In this document: positions 16,973 to 25,846 of the stretch, piece after piece
Layout: each line of letters starts with the position of its first letter
Position numbering within the stretch: position 1 is the stretch's first letter
Source of the DNA: Brevibacillus_F sp035644815
GTDB taxonomy: Bacteria; Bacillota; Bacilli; Brevibacillales; Brevibacillaceae
NCBI GenBank assembly: GCA_035644815.1
Contig: DASQNU010000188.1
Coordinates: 9,682 to 73,681, forward strand
DNA length: 64,000 nt
Reading direction: 5' to 3'
Notes under the pieces: generated by a model
Seen by the model: only the letters and a program-made list of their open reading frames with translations
Databases searched by the model: none
Told to the model about the DNA's origin: nothing
Made by a program: the position numbers and the translations under genes

Positions 16973-18586
16973 TTGTCTATTGCTCAAAAAGCAGATGTTA
17001 TTCTATCCAGCAACGCTGTCTTTACCGGATTGACTCACGTACCTGCTGCTCTCTCCCTTGCCATTATGAAAAACAAGATCGCAGCGATTGGCTCCCGCGA
17101 AGAGATGAACGCGTGGATTGGCTCCCATACAAAGGTATACGACTTTGGGAATCAACTCATCATGCCTGGCTTTCATGATTTCCATCTGCATGTGATGTGG
17201 GGTTCTCTCTCACTGGACGGTGCCCAGCTTCATAAAGCCCGTTCCGAAGAAGAAGCGGTTGAAATGGTTCACTCGTTTGCGGCTTCACGTCCAAACGATC
17301 CCTGGATCATGGGTTTCGGCTGGAACTCCGGTCATTGGGAGAAAAAAAAGCTTCCCCATCGCTACTCTCTGGACCGTATCCTTCCAGATCGACCAGCCGT
17401 CCTGTTCCATTCGGAGGGCCACTACGTGTGGGTCAACAGCAAAGCACTGGAAGTGATGAATGTCAATCGCGATACGGTAGCCCCGCCATTTGGCATTATC
17501 AGCAAGGATGAAGAGGGGGAACCAGACGGTATTCTGTATGAGACCGCAATCGCATTGGTTTCGGATGGTGCCTATGAGCTTGGCAAAGAGCAAAAAGCAC
17601 GTTCCTTTCAAAACTTCCTTAACCATGCTGCCAAATTGGGCGTTACCTCTGTAAATGATATGTTTTCGATTCAAAAGCTGGAAAGTTTTGAGCTGTTTCA
17701 AGAATTTGCTGAAGAAGACAAGCTGACCATGCGCATGCACGTGCTCCCTGCATTAAACGGGGATATCGAACGTGTAAAGCAGTTGCGCCAACGCTACCAA
17801 TCAGACATGGTTCGTGTTGTGGCGCTCAAGCAATTTATCGATGGCGTTATCTCAGGGTATACCGCCTACATGACCGAACCGTATACGGATCGACCGGATA
17901 CGTGCGGCGAGACGACATTCATACCCGAAACGATCAAAAAATGGGTGGTAGAAGCGGATAAAGAAGGCTTTAGCATCCGTTTTCACTGTATTGGTGACGG
18001 AGCGATCCGACTGGCTCTTGATGCTTTTGAAGAAGCGCAACACATTAACGGTAAACGGGATTCCCGCCATTCCATTGAACATGTGGAAGTCATTCATCCT
18101 GACGATATCCCTCGCTTCAAACAACTCGGTGTCATTGCCTCGATGCAACCAGAGCATTTGTACGCGACAGCCCGACCAGCATATGAGTCAATTATTGGTG
18201 CACAACGAAGCGGATATGCTTGGGCGGTCAAATCACTGAAAGAGGCGGGGGCAACGATCGCATTCGGAAGCGATTTCCCGATCGTGGGTCTAAATCCGCT
18301 GGCAGGCATTTACAGGGCTGTTACCCGTATTGATAACAGTGATGCAGCCGTGTGGAATCCGCAAGAACGCATTACGCTTGCAGATGCCCTTCGGTTCTAT
18401 ACGGCTACGCCGGCTTATGGGGTTTTTCGGGAGCAAGAACTCGGCACCCTCGAAGCGGGGAAATTGGCGGATATCGTAGTGCTCGATCGAAACCTATTTG
18501 CCATTCCGGTAGAAGAAATATTGGAGACTCAGGTTGTACTCACGATGGTGGACGGAAAGATCGTATTCCAAGAGAATCATACTTGA
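16973..18586 (+). CDS. YtcJ-type metal-dependent amidohydrolase (copy 3)
   Basis: A 537-residue third paralogue, more diverged than copies 1 and 2 but colinear with them. It has HDFHLH at about 65-70, the LKQFIDGVI block, SIRFHCIGDGAI and a late GSDFPIVGLNP, where copies 1 and 2 have GTDFPIDVLNP. The start is TTG at 16973 behind AAGGAGAGG. It lies between the C45 hydrolase and the oligopeptide-type importer, pointing to action on the same imported compound. Substitutions around the loop after VIASMQP (EHLYATAR against DHLAMSER) suggest altered specificity. Confidence 0.85.
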   Translation: MSIAQKADVILSSNAVFTGLTHVPAALSLAIMKNKIAAIGSREEMNAWIGSHTKVYDFGNQLIMPGFHDFHLHVMWGSLSLDGAQLHKARSEEEAVEMVHSFAASRPNDPWIMGFGWNSGHWEKKKLPHRYSLDRILPDRPAVLFHSEGHYVWVNSKALEVMNVNRDTVAPPFGIISKDEEGEPDGILYETAIALVSDGAYELGKEQKARSFQNFLNHAAKLGVTSVNDMFSIQKLESFELFQEFAEEDKLTMRMHVLPALNGDIERVKQLRQRYQSDMVRVVALKQFIDGVISGYTAYMTEPYTDRPDTCGETTFIPETIKKWVVEADKEGFSIRFHCIGDGAIRLALDAFEEAQHINGKRDSRHSIEHVEVIHPDDIPRFKQLGVIASMQPEHLYATARPAYESIIGAQRSGYAWAVKSLKEAGATIAFGSDFPIVGLNPLAGIYRAVTRIDNSDAAVWNPQERITLADALRFYTATPAYGVFREQELGTLEAGKLADIVVLDRNLFAIPVEEILETQVVLTMVDGKIVFQENHT

Positions 18587-18634
18587 TTTGAGCCTAATCT
18601 CAAAAAATAAAAAATAGTAAGGGGGAAAATTGTC

Positions 18635-20215
18635 GTGAAAAAAAGCACATTTTCAGTAATGGGTACGATCATGCTTGTTCTAAGCATGGTGTTATCGGCG
18701 TGCGGGTCTACCAGCAAAGAAGCACAAACACAAAGCGCGAGCGAAAAACCAAAGCTGTTAAAAGTTGCTACAGCAGCTTCTGTAACCACATGGGACCCAA
18801 GCATCTCAGTGTCTACAGAATCCGCATACTTAGCCAATATTTACGAACCCTTGTTGTGGGTAAATCCTCCAGGAAGTCCGGAAGAATTCTCTCCCGCGTT
18901 GGCAGAGAAATGGGAGCATAGCGAAGATGGAAAGGTTTGGACGTTCTTCATTCGCAAAGGGGTGAAATTTCACGATGGTGCAGACCTCAATGCAGAAGCA
19001 GTGAAGAAATCCATTGAACGTACGATCAATATAGGAAAAGGCAGCGCGTATCTATGGGCACCCGTTGAAAAAATGGAGGTAGTCGATGAGTACACGCTCA
19101 AATTTCACTTAAAATATCCCATTCCATTCGAGCGAATTGCCGGGGCGTCACTTGCGGCCTGGATCATGAGCCCGAATGTGGTTGATAAAGACGAAGCCTG
19201 GTTTAACGAGGGTCATGCAGCCGGAACAGGCCCATGGAAGCTGGAATCTTATAAAACAGACAAAGAGGTTCTATTAACTAAAAATGAAAACTATTGGGGG
19301 AAGGTAGATACCAATTTTGAAAAAGTCTTCATCAATATTATCGCAGAAGATGTGGTGCGGGAACAAATGCTAACATCTGGTGCTGCAGATATCGCTTACA
19401 CCCCCATTGAGAATTTGAAATCGCTGGAACAGGACCCAAATATTCAGATTGTTCGGAGCTTGGGATATTACAATTTCGTCGGTTTCTTTAACACCAAAAA
19501 ACCGCCGCTCGACAATAAGCTGGTCCGTCAGGCCTTATCGTATGCGGTTGATTATGATGCCATTATTGAAGTGGCTACCAAAGGAGAAGCTACCCAAGCA
19601 AAAGGACCGGTACCCCAAGGGTTATGGCCATCCGATCCGAGTTTGCCGTCGTACAGCTTGAATCTCGAGAAAGCAAAAGAACTCCTTGCCCAAGCAGCTG
19701 TAAATCCAGCTGACCTTAAACTGACGCTAACCTATGCTTCTGAGAATATGGACGAGGCACGCTTTGCTCCTTTGATAAAGGAAGGACTTGCCAAGCTCGG
19801 TGTATCGGTGAATGTAGAACCCATTATGTGGAACCAGCAGTGGGAAAGAGGAAAAGGTGATCCCAGAACCGCTCAGGATATTTTTATCCTCCAGTTCTGG
19901 CCTTCTTATGCGGATGGGTATGACAACTTAAAAACGATGTTTAGCACCGAAGAGAGGCCGCACTTGAACCTTGCTTACTATTCTAACCCCGATTTTGACA
20001 AGATGATTCGTCAGGCATACGCGTTGTCTGGAACAAAAAAAGAAGAAGCGAAAGAATTGTATCTACAAGCTCAAAATTTGCTGATAGATGAAGCTCCCGC
20101 CATGTTTTTTTACGACAGAAAGGAAGTTGTATCCATGAGAAATACCATAACCGGAGATGCAGCCAATCCGAATTATCCGTATGTCACATTTTTCCATAAA
20201 TTGAAAACGAAATAA
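18635..20215 (+). CDS. Opp/Dpp-type ABC transporter substrate-binding lipoprotein
   Basis: A 526-residue extracellular solute-binding protein of family 5 (DppA/OppA). It has a lipoprotein signal with lipobox LSAC and typical segments LAEKWEHSEDGKVWTFFIRK and KFHDGADLNAEAVKKS. The start is GTG at 18635 behind AAGGGGG. It is the first of five importer genes in consecutive order. Family members bind peptides, but many bind nickel, opines or acylated amino acids, and the neighbouring hydrolases suggest an amide or N-acyl compound here. Confidence 0.88.
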   Translation: MKKSTFSVMGTIMLVLSMVLSACGSTSKEAQTQSASEKPKLLKVATAASVTTWDPSISVSTESAYLANIYEPLLWVNPPGSPEEFSPALAEKWEHSEDGKVWTFFIRKGVKFHDGADLNAEAVKKSIERTINIGKGSAYLWAPVEKMEVVDEYTLKFHLKYPIPFERIAGASLAAWIMSPNVVDKDEAWFNEGHAAGTGPWKLESYKTDKEVLLTKNENYWGKVDTNFEKVFINIIAEDVVREQMLTSGAADIAYTPIENLKSLEQDPNIQIVRSLGYYNFVGFFNTKKPPLDNKLVRQALSYAVDYDAIIEVATKGEATQAKGPVPQGLWPSDPSLPSYSLNLEKAKELLAQAAVNPADLKLTLTYASENMDEARFAPLIKEGLAKLGVSVNVEPIMWNQQWERGKGDPRTAQDIFILQFWPSYADGYDNLKTMFSTEERPHLNLAYYSNPDFDKMIRQAYALSGTKKEEAKELYLQAQNLLIDEAPAMFFYDRKEVVSMRNTITGDAANPNYPYVTFFHKLKTK

Positions 20216-20239
20216 TTGTAAGCCAGATCGGAGGTAAAG

Positions 20240-21268
20240 ATGGCAACATCAAACTACGTAATGAGGAGAGTTTTTCTCGCGCTGATCGTCCTCATAGGCA
20301 TCTCGATGATTACCTTTGTTATAGTACGCGTCGTCCCATCCAATCCGGCTGCTGTCTATCTTGGACCGAAGGCAACACCTGAACAAATAGAGAAATTTAA
20401 TGCAGAAATGGGATTCGATCAACCCCTCGCCCTGCAATACGTGATGTATATGAAGCAAATCTCTCAGGGAGACTTAGGCGTTTCGTTAAAAACTCACCGT
20501 GACATCGCGTTGGATATGAAAGAGTACTTGCCAAATTCCCTGGAACTCTTGCTGCTATCGCTTCTTTTTTCAGCGGTTGTGGGCATACCCCTTGGGGTGA
20601 TTTCCGCTTATTTCAAGGATAAATGGATTGATCAAGTAACGAGGGCCATTTCTATTTTCGGTGTATCTGTACCAAGCTTTTGGATAGCGCTTGTCTTTCA
20701 GTATATCTTCTTTACAAAGCTTGACCTGCTCCCGATTAACGGACAGATGTCGACGGACGTTTCCTTGCTTTCTCCGGTTGAGGCAGTCACCGGCTTTAAA
20801 TTGCTTGATGCCATTTTGACTGGCAATGGGGTCGCATTTGTTGATATGCTGCCCCATTACGTATTGCCGGTACTGACACTGTCTTTATATCCGTTAGGGT
20901 TGCTCGCCCGTATGACGCGTTCCAATGTGATTGAAGTATTGAGCAGCGATTATATCCGTTTGGCACAAGCGTACCGCATCCCAATGCGCAAACTCCTTTT
21001 TCATTACGCTTTAAAGAATTCGATCGGTCCCATTTTGACAGTACTGGGACTCATGTTTGCTTATTCCGTGATGGGCTCGTTTTTCGTTGAAGTGATCTAT
21101 AATTGGCCAGGCATTGGCAGTTATTCGGTTAGCGCCATTTTAAGCGTGGACAATCCTGCCATTATGGCAGTCACGCTGTTGATTGCCATCGTATATGTGT
21201 TTACCAATCTCATATCGGACCTTTTGCAAGCATGGCTTGATCCGCGAATCCGGCTAGGAGGAGAGTAA
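20240..21268 (+). CDS. Opp/Dpp-type ABC transporter permease (DppB-like)
   Basis: A 342-residue membrane permease. The N-terminal RRVFLALIVLIGISMITFVI helix precedes the domain beginning DQPLALQYVMYM, and the cytoplasmic EAA-type loop reads VLSSDYIRLAQAYRIP. It ends with the DppB-type LLQAWLDPRIR. A GGAGG site precedes ATG 20240. It pairs with the next gene to form the channel. Confidence 0.88.
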   Translation: MATSNYVMRRVFLALIVLIGISMITFVIVRVVPSNPAAVYLGPKATPEQIEKFNAEMGFDQPLALQYVMYMKQISQGDLGVSLKTHRDIALDMKEYLPNSLELLLLSLLFSAVVGIPLGVISAYFKDKWIDQVTRAISIFGVSVPSFWIALVFQYIFFTKLDLLPINGQMSTDVSLLSPVEAVTGFKLLDAILTGNGVAFVDMLPHYVLPVLTLSLYPLGLLARMTRSNVIEVLSSDYIRLAQAYRIPMRKLLFHYALKNSIGPILTVLGLMFAYSVMGSFFVEVIYNWPGIGSYSVSAILSVDNPAIMAVTLLIAIVYVFTNLISDLLQAWLDPRIRLGGE

Positions 21269-21271
21269 ACC

Positions 21272-22147
21272 ATGGAAATCATTCGGCAAAAAACAGTACT
21301 CAGAAAAAACTGGCGCAACTTTCGCAAAGACAAGGCAGGGGCACTTGCTTTACTGGTCATTCTGATTTTTCTCCTCGCGGCGTTGTTCGCGGCTGATCTA
21401 GCCCCATATCCCGAACAAGGAAGAGGAGAATCCAACATAGCCAATACATTGTCGGCACCAAGCAGCGATAATCTGTTTGGAACAGACCGTCAAGGCAGAG
21501 ATATTCTCAGCAGATGCTTGTTTGGACTGCAGACTTCTCTTAAGGTAGCTCTTTTTGTCACGTTCTTTGGCTTTATCATCGGCGTTCCGTTGGGTGCAAT
21601 CGCAGGTTTTTTCGGTGGCCTGCTCGATGAGATCATTATGCGGATCACCGACATCTTCTTATCGTTTCCCGCGCTTCTTTTAGCCATCGCGCTGGTCGCG
21701 GTACTTGGACCCAGTCTGGAAAATGCGATTCTCGCCCTTGCAATCAGTTGGTGGCCATGGTATGCGCGTATTGCCCGCAGCAGTACCATTTCCATTAAGA
21801 ACTCGCTGTTTATCGATGCTGCCAGAGTCATGGGCGTACGTAAAATGACGATTATATTCCGGCATATCCTTCCCAATATCTTGACCCCAGTCATTGTTCA
21901 AGTCTCCGTTGACATGGGAACCGTCATTCTCTCAGCGGCTTCACTCAGTTTTCTCGGTCTTGGTTCCCAGCCACCGGAAGCAGATCTTGGCCAAATGGTT
22001 AGCGAAGGGAGAAGTTACATTCTCAATCAGTGGTGGTACTCCACCTTTCCAGGGTTGCTGATTCTACTTTTGGTTATGTCGTTTAATATCTTCGGAGATG
22101 CGCTCAGAGATCTCCTAGATCCAAAGTCAAAAGGGAGGAGTACCTGA
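21272..22147 (+). CDS. Opp/Dpp-type ABC transporter permease (DppC-like)
   Basis: A 291-residue permease with the DppC N-terminal pattern (short cytoplasmic tail NWRNFRKDKAGALAL, then one helix), the NLFGTDRQGRDILSR motif and the EAA-type loop AARVMGVRKMTIIFRHILPN. It starts 3 bp after the previous stop, behind GGAGGAG, and its stop overlaps the start of the next gene by one base, indicating translational coupling. Confidence 0.88.
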   Translation: MEIIRQKTVLRKNWRNFRKDKAGALALLVILIFLLAALFAADLAPYPEQGRGESNIANTLSAPSSDNLFGTDRQGRDILSRCLFGLQTSLKVALFVTFFGFIIGVPLGAIAGFFGGLLDEIIMRITDIFLSFPALLLAIALVAVLGPSLENAILALAISWWPWYARIARSSTISIKNSLFIDAARVMGVRKMTIIFRHILPNILTPVIVQVSVDMGTVILSAASLSFLGLGSQPPEADLGQMVSEGRSYILNQWWYSTFPGLLILLLVMSFNIFGDALRDLLDPKSKGRST

Positions 22148-23157
22148 TGGCACTGCTGGAGGTAAAGCAGCACTCTTTATTTTTCCATTCGGATGAGCAC
22201 ACCTATAATATATTGGACAGGATTTCCTTCCACGTTGAGAAAGGGGAGATTCTTGGCATCGTTGGAGAATCGGGATGCGGCAAAAGCATGCTGGGCAATA
22301 GTATCATGGGGTTATATCCACCAAATGCGGCTCGGAAAGAAGGAAGTATTTTGTATGAGGGGGTTGATTTGCTGAAGTTAACCGCCAAACAAAGAGAGAG
22401 GTACAGAGGCGAACGTATCTCCATGATCTTTCAAAATCCCAATACCTCATTAAATCCTGTGATCACGATTGGAAACCAGATGGTCGATATTCTGCGCGAA
22501 CATAAAAGCATCAGCAAAAAGGAAGCGAAGGATCAGGCGATCAAATGGCTGGTTGAAGTAGGTCTCCCCCAACCGGAGGAAGTGTTCACTTCGTATCCCC
22601 ATCAACTGAGCGGGGGGATGAAACAGCGGGTCGTGATCGCCATGGCTTTATCCTGTGACGCTGAGTTGATTGTAGCAGACGAGCCGACAACAGCGCTTGA
22701 TGTGACAACACAATTTCAGATCCTCAAGTTGATCAAACGGCTGCAAAAGGAATACAGCGTTTCAATTATTATGGTTACCCACAATATCGGCGTAGCCGGC
22801 TATCTATGTGATCGGATCATGGTCATGTATGCCGGACAAGTCATTGAGATAGGACCAACCGAACAAATTTTACAAAACCCGGTTCACAGCTATACAAAAG
22901 GGCTATTGAAGTGTTTGCCCGGTCAAGGTAAATCCATAGAGGATTTGTATACCATTCCAGGAACCGTTCCATCACCCTTACATTTTCCGAAGGGTTGCCG
23001 TTATTCTTCGCGGTGTCAGCATGCTCAGCAGCATTGCCAGGAGCACGTTCCTGAGCTGGAACCGCATGGGGGAGGCATGTATACCGCTTGCTTCTATCCG
23101 GAAAAGGAGGTGAAGCTTGATGAGCCGAGTGCTTCTGACATTACAGGATGTGGATAA
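22147..23157 (+). CDS. Opp/Dpp-type ABC transporter ATPase (DppD-like)
   Basis: A 336-residue ABC ATPase with Walker A GESGCGKS, signature LSGGMKQRV and Walker B LIVADEPTTALD. The C-terminal oligopeptide-ATPase extension (GTVPSPLHFPKGCRYSSRC and further cysteines, CQEHVPEL) marks the DppD/OppD type. Its last 38 bases overlap the next ATPase gene, which has its own AAGGAGG inside this coding region. Confidence 0.88.
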   Translation: MALLEVKQHSLFFHSDEHTYNILDRISFHVEKGEILGIVGESGCGKSMLGNSIMGLYPPNAARKEGSILYEGVDLLKLTAKQRERYRGERISMIFQNPNTSLNPVITIGNQMVDILREHKSISKKEAKDQAIKWLVEVGLPQPEEVFTSYPHQLSGGMKQRVVIAMALSCDAELIVADEPTTALDVTTQFQILKLIKRLQKEYSVSIIMVTHNIGVAGYLCDRIMVMYAGQVIEIGPTEQILQNPVHSYTKGLLKCLPGQGKSIEDLYTIPGTVPSPLHFPKGCRYSSRCQHAQQHCQEHVPELEPHGGGMYTACFYPEKEVKLDEPSASDITGCG

Positions 23158-23926
23158 AAGTTTTTTCTCTACTGGATTTCGTGGTAAACGAGAAAAGAAG
23201 GTTTTACGCGGAGTCAGCTTTGACGTGAAAAGAGGGGAGACGGTTGCGCTTGTGGGGGAATCGGGCAGCGGAAAAAGCACAACGGCTCGGTTGATTCTCG
23301 GCTTAGACAAACCGACCAAGGGGAACATCTGGTTTCAACAAAAAAATATTGCTCTCTCTTCTCCAATGGATCAGAAGTTATGGCGGAAACAGATGCAAAT
23401 TGTGTTTCAAGACCCGATAGCTTCGGTTAATCCCCGTATGAATATTTTGAAGATTGTCGGCGAGCCGCTTGTCACTCATGGTTTTAGCGGGTCACAGGCG
23501 TTGGATCGTGTAATAGAACTACTGGGTTTGGTGGGAATGAATGAGCAGGATATGTATAAATATCCACACCAGTTGAGCGGAGGGCAAATGCAACGAATAG
23601 GCATAGCCCGAGCAATAGCGCTGAAACCAGCGTTTTTGATCCTGGATGAACCTACCTCTGCGCTTGACGTTTCCATTCAGGCTCGCGTGCTAAAGCTATT
23701 GAAAACTTTACAAAAGGAGCTTGAACTCACCTATTTGTTTATCACACATGACTTGAATGTGGTACAAAGCTTTGCTGATCGGGTTTTGGTGATGAAGCAC
23801 GGAGAAATTGTGGAGAGAGGGAGTGTACAAGACATTTTTCACTCTCCGCAGCATGTCTATACACAGACTTTGCTGGAGGCTAATCTAATTGGGTACCACC
23901 GTAAAAACGCGGGCTTACAAAGCTAA
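23120..23926 (+). CDS. Opp/Dpp-type ABC transporter ATPase (DppF-like)
   Basis: A 268-residue ABC ATPase with Walker A GESGSGKST, Q-loop QDPIASVNPRM, signature LSGGQMQRIGIARA and Walker B LILDEPTSALD. ATG 23120 is preferred to the preceding TTG because of the spacing from AAGGAGG. It forms the heterodimeric motor with the previous gene. It is shorter than many DppF proteins because the C-terminal cysteine extension is missing, which is common for the second ATPase. Confidence 0.88.
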   Translation: MSRVLLTLQDVDKSFFSTGFRGKREKKVLRGVSFDVKRGETVALVGESGSGKSTTARLILGLDKPTKGNIWFQQKNIALSSPMDQKLWRKQMQIVFQDPIASVNPRMNILKIVGEPLVTHGFSGSQALDRVIELLGLVGMNEQDMYKYPHQLSGGQMQRIGIARAIALKPAFLILDEPTSALDVSIQARVLKLLKTLQKELELTYLFITHDLNVVQSFADRVLVMKHGEIVERGSVQDIFHSPQHVYTQTLLEANLIGYHRKNAGLQS

Positions 23927-23946
23927 GGTTTTTTGGCAATAAAATG

Positions 23947-23988
23947 AGCGGGTTTTCGCCTCATCAAGGGTGAAACCCGCTTTGTTGT
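23947..23988 (+). terminator. Terminator after the Opp-type importer
   Basis: AGCGGGTTT (23947-23955) pairs with AAACCCGCT (23973-23981), followed by TTGTTGTT. Confidence 0.75.
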
Positions 23989-24056
23989 TAATAGAATTTG
24001 CAAGTTTTCAGTGAAGCTGTAGAATTCGATCCTTTCAAGGTAGCTGCAGCTCTTAC

Positions 24057-24092
24057 TCGAAAATGGATCGATGTATATCGAAAATGGATCGA
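24057..24092. repeat. Direct repeat of a 15-bp palindrome-armed motif, 21-bp period (candidate enhancer)
   Basis: TCGAAAATGGATCGA occurs at 24057-24071 and 24078-24092, so the copies lie on the same helix face two turns apart. They are about 165-190 bp upstream of the predicted start of a sigma-54 promoter (24217-24234), the usual enhancer distance. This is the main content of the 350-bp gene-free stretch 23990-24339, apart from the promoter. Confidence 0.6.
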
Positions 24093-24216
24093 CCTGTCGC
24101 AATTGATGTATTTATGAGTGAAAGAAAGTAAGTGATCAAGAGCGCTGAACCCTTGATTTTCCGCTAAAAAAGCTCGGATGCCTATCTTGTAAGGATTGAA
24201 ATTGTAGTTTTACTTA

Positions 24217-24234
24217 TTGGCATGAGATGTGCTG
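24217..24234 (+). promoter_or_regulatory. Sigma-54 promoter of the frameshifted deiminase
   Basis: TTGGCAT, five bases, then GTGCTG, with GG-N10-GC spacing. The -12 element is one base off TTGCT. Predicted start near 24244. Confidence 0.65.
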
Positions 24235-24360
24235 TTAACCACATTAGAGAGGGAGGGATGTCTGTTGTAACAAGGATACTATGTTTCTTGTGTTATTGAG
24301 CGAGAAAGAACGAGATTGGTGTAGGCGAACATTGAATGATTGAAGGAGGATTGTGTCAAA

Positions 24361-25671
24361 ATGACGTCCTGGAAAAAGTGTTTCAAGTTACCACTTATTT
24401 TTTTCTTAAGTATCATGAAGACGAATGTTTCAGCTTTTGCTCAAGAAAATGTAGTTCAAGCAAATGGAACTGGATCTGCAAGTATAACAACATCCACAGC
24501 TGATTATTCGTTCCCTGCTGAATGGGAGGAGCAAAGTGCAGTATGGTTAGCTTGGTATGAAACTCGCGAAGGAATGCACAATGTCACCGCGCAAATCATT
24601 GAAAAACTGCAAAACGTTGCCCATGTAAAGGTGGAGCTTATCATTCGACCATATGAAAAAGATCAAGTCATTCAATTTCTACAGAACTACAATATAGACA
24701 CAGAGGCAATAGGTTTCCATGAATATAATAACCTCTATATTTATACGAGGACTTAGGGCCAATGTTCGTCATGAATAGCGAAGGCCAGGCGAAAATTATG
24801 GATTTTGATTGGAACTTCTACGGGATCGGCTTTATGTATGAAAAAAAAGCGTTAGGATTTCTCGACAGATCCATAGCTAGAGAACTGAATACCTCTACCG
24901 TTCAATCTGAAATCGTCGCCGAAGGTGGAGGTTTTGAAGTTAATGGTGAGGGAGTCATAATGGGATTCAAGGACACGGCACTTAACCGTAATCCTGGAAA
25001 AACGATAGAAGAAATCGAACAAGAGATCCTCCGAATGTACGGACAAAAGAAGATGATCTGGATCGAGAGAAGCCCTCTCGCAGACAAATTAACACCTGAT
25101 GGCGGCCCCATTATCGAAAACTTTTTCGGATATGGGGCGAATGGTCACATCGATCGAATTTGCACGTTTTGTGGATCCACATACGATTTTAGTTGCAGAA
25201 ATTTCTGAAGATGCAAGGGATCATAACACCTTAGAGAGACTCGATTATGAAATTGTCGAGGACATGGTGGATACGCTGGAAGCGGCAACCGATGTCAATG
25301 GCCAGCCGTTCAATATTATTCGTATGCCAGCTCCCGACTTGTCTTCGCATTGGTACGAAAGACTTATTACCCCTGAGGATGAATACTATGATTTTTATCA
25401 GCAATTTGGATTCAAAGATGGGGATACGGTAATCGAAATTCCGGCAGTCAGTTATTTGAACTTCTTAATTACAAACAATGCTGTTATCTCCGCGAAATAT
25501 TGGGAACCTGGTAAACCTGAAAGTGTGAGACTAATGGATGAGCAAGCGAAACAAATTCTCCAAGCTGCTTTCCCCGATCGACAAATCGTGCAAATCAATC
25601 CGATTGCTGTCAATTGGCTGGGCGGAGGCATTCATTGTATCACACAGCAACAACCTGTATTTACACCTTAA
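24361..25671 (+). pseudogene. Secreted agmatine/peptidyl-arginine deiminase family gene with two compensating frameshifts
   Basis: Three consecutive frames together encode one deiminase of about 435 residues. The first part has a signal peptide ending near VSAFA and the N-terminal FPAEWEEQSAVWLAW. One G is missing near 24749-24751, so the frame stops at 24756 just where RDLGPMFV should follow. The middle part (GGFEVNGEG, GYGANGHID) reads in another frame. An extra C near 25155 restores the first frame, which carries FARFVDPHTI and the catalytic-Cys motif GGGIHC. All guanidine-deiminase residues are preserved across the pieces. It is either a young pseudogene or a sequencing error. AAGGAGG precedes ATG 24361. 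Confidence 0.85.
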
Positions 25672-25734
25672 ATAAACTTAACTTTGGTCTATCATGATTG
25701 CAATCCCGCCAACCTCTGAATATGAAACAAAAAG

Positions 25735-25760
25735 CGCTGCCTAATAGGCAGTATTTTTTG
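25735..25760 (+). terminator. Terminator after the deiminase pseudogene
   Basis: CTGCCT-AAT-AGGCAG (25737-25751) is followed by TATTTTTTG. Confidence 0.75.
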
Positions 25761-25846
25761 CTTCGTTACTCTAAAATCCTATTTCTGTAGAAAACGAATT
25801 GGTGTTTTAATAGTATGTAAATTGATTCACGAAGGAAGCGATCTAT

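Noticed and set aside
24340..25671. Programmed frameshifting in the deiminase gene
   Set aside because: No slippery heptamer with a downstream pseudoknot is seen at either break, and two opposite single-base shifts are better explained by indels or sequencing errors.
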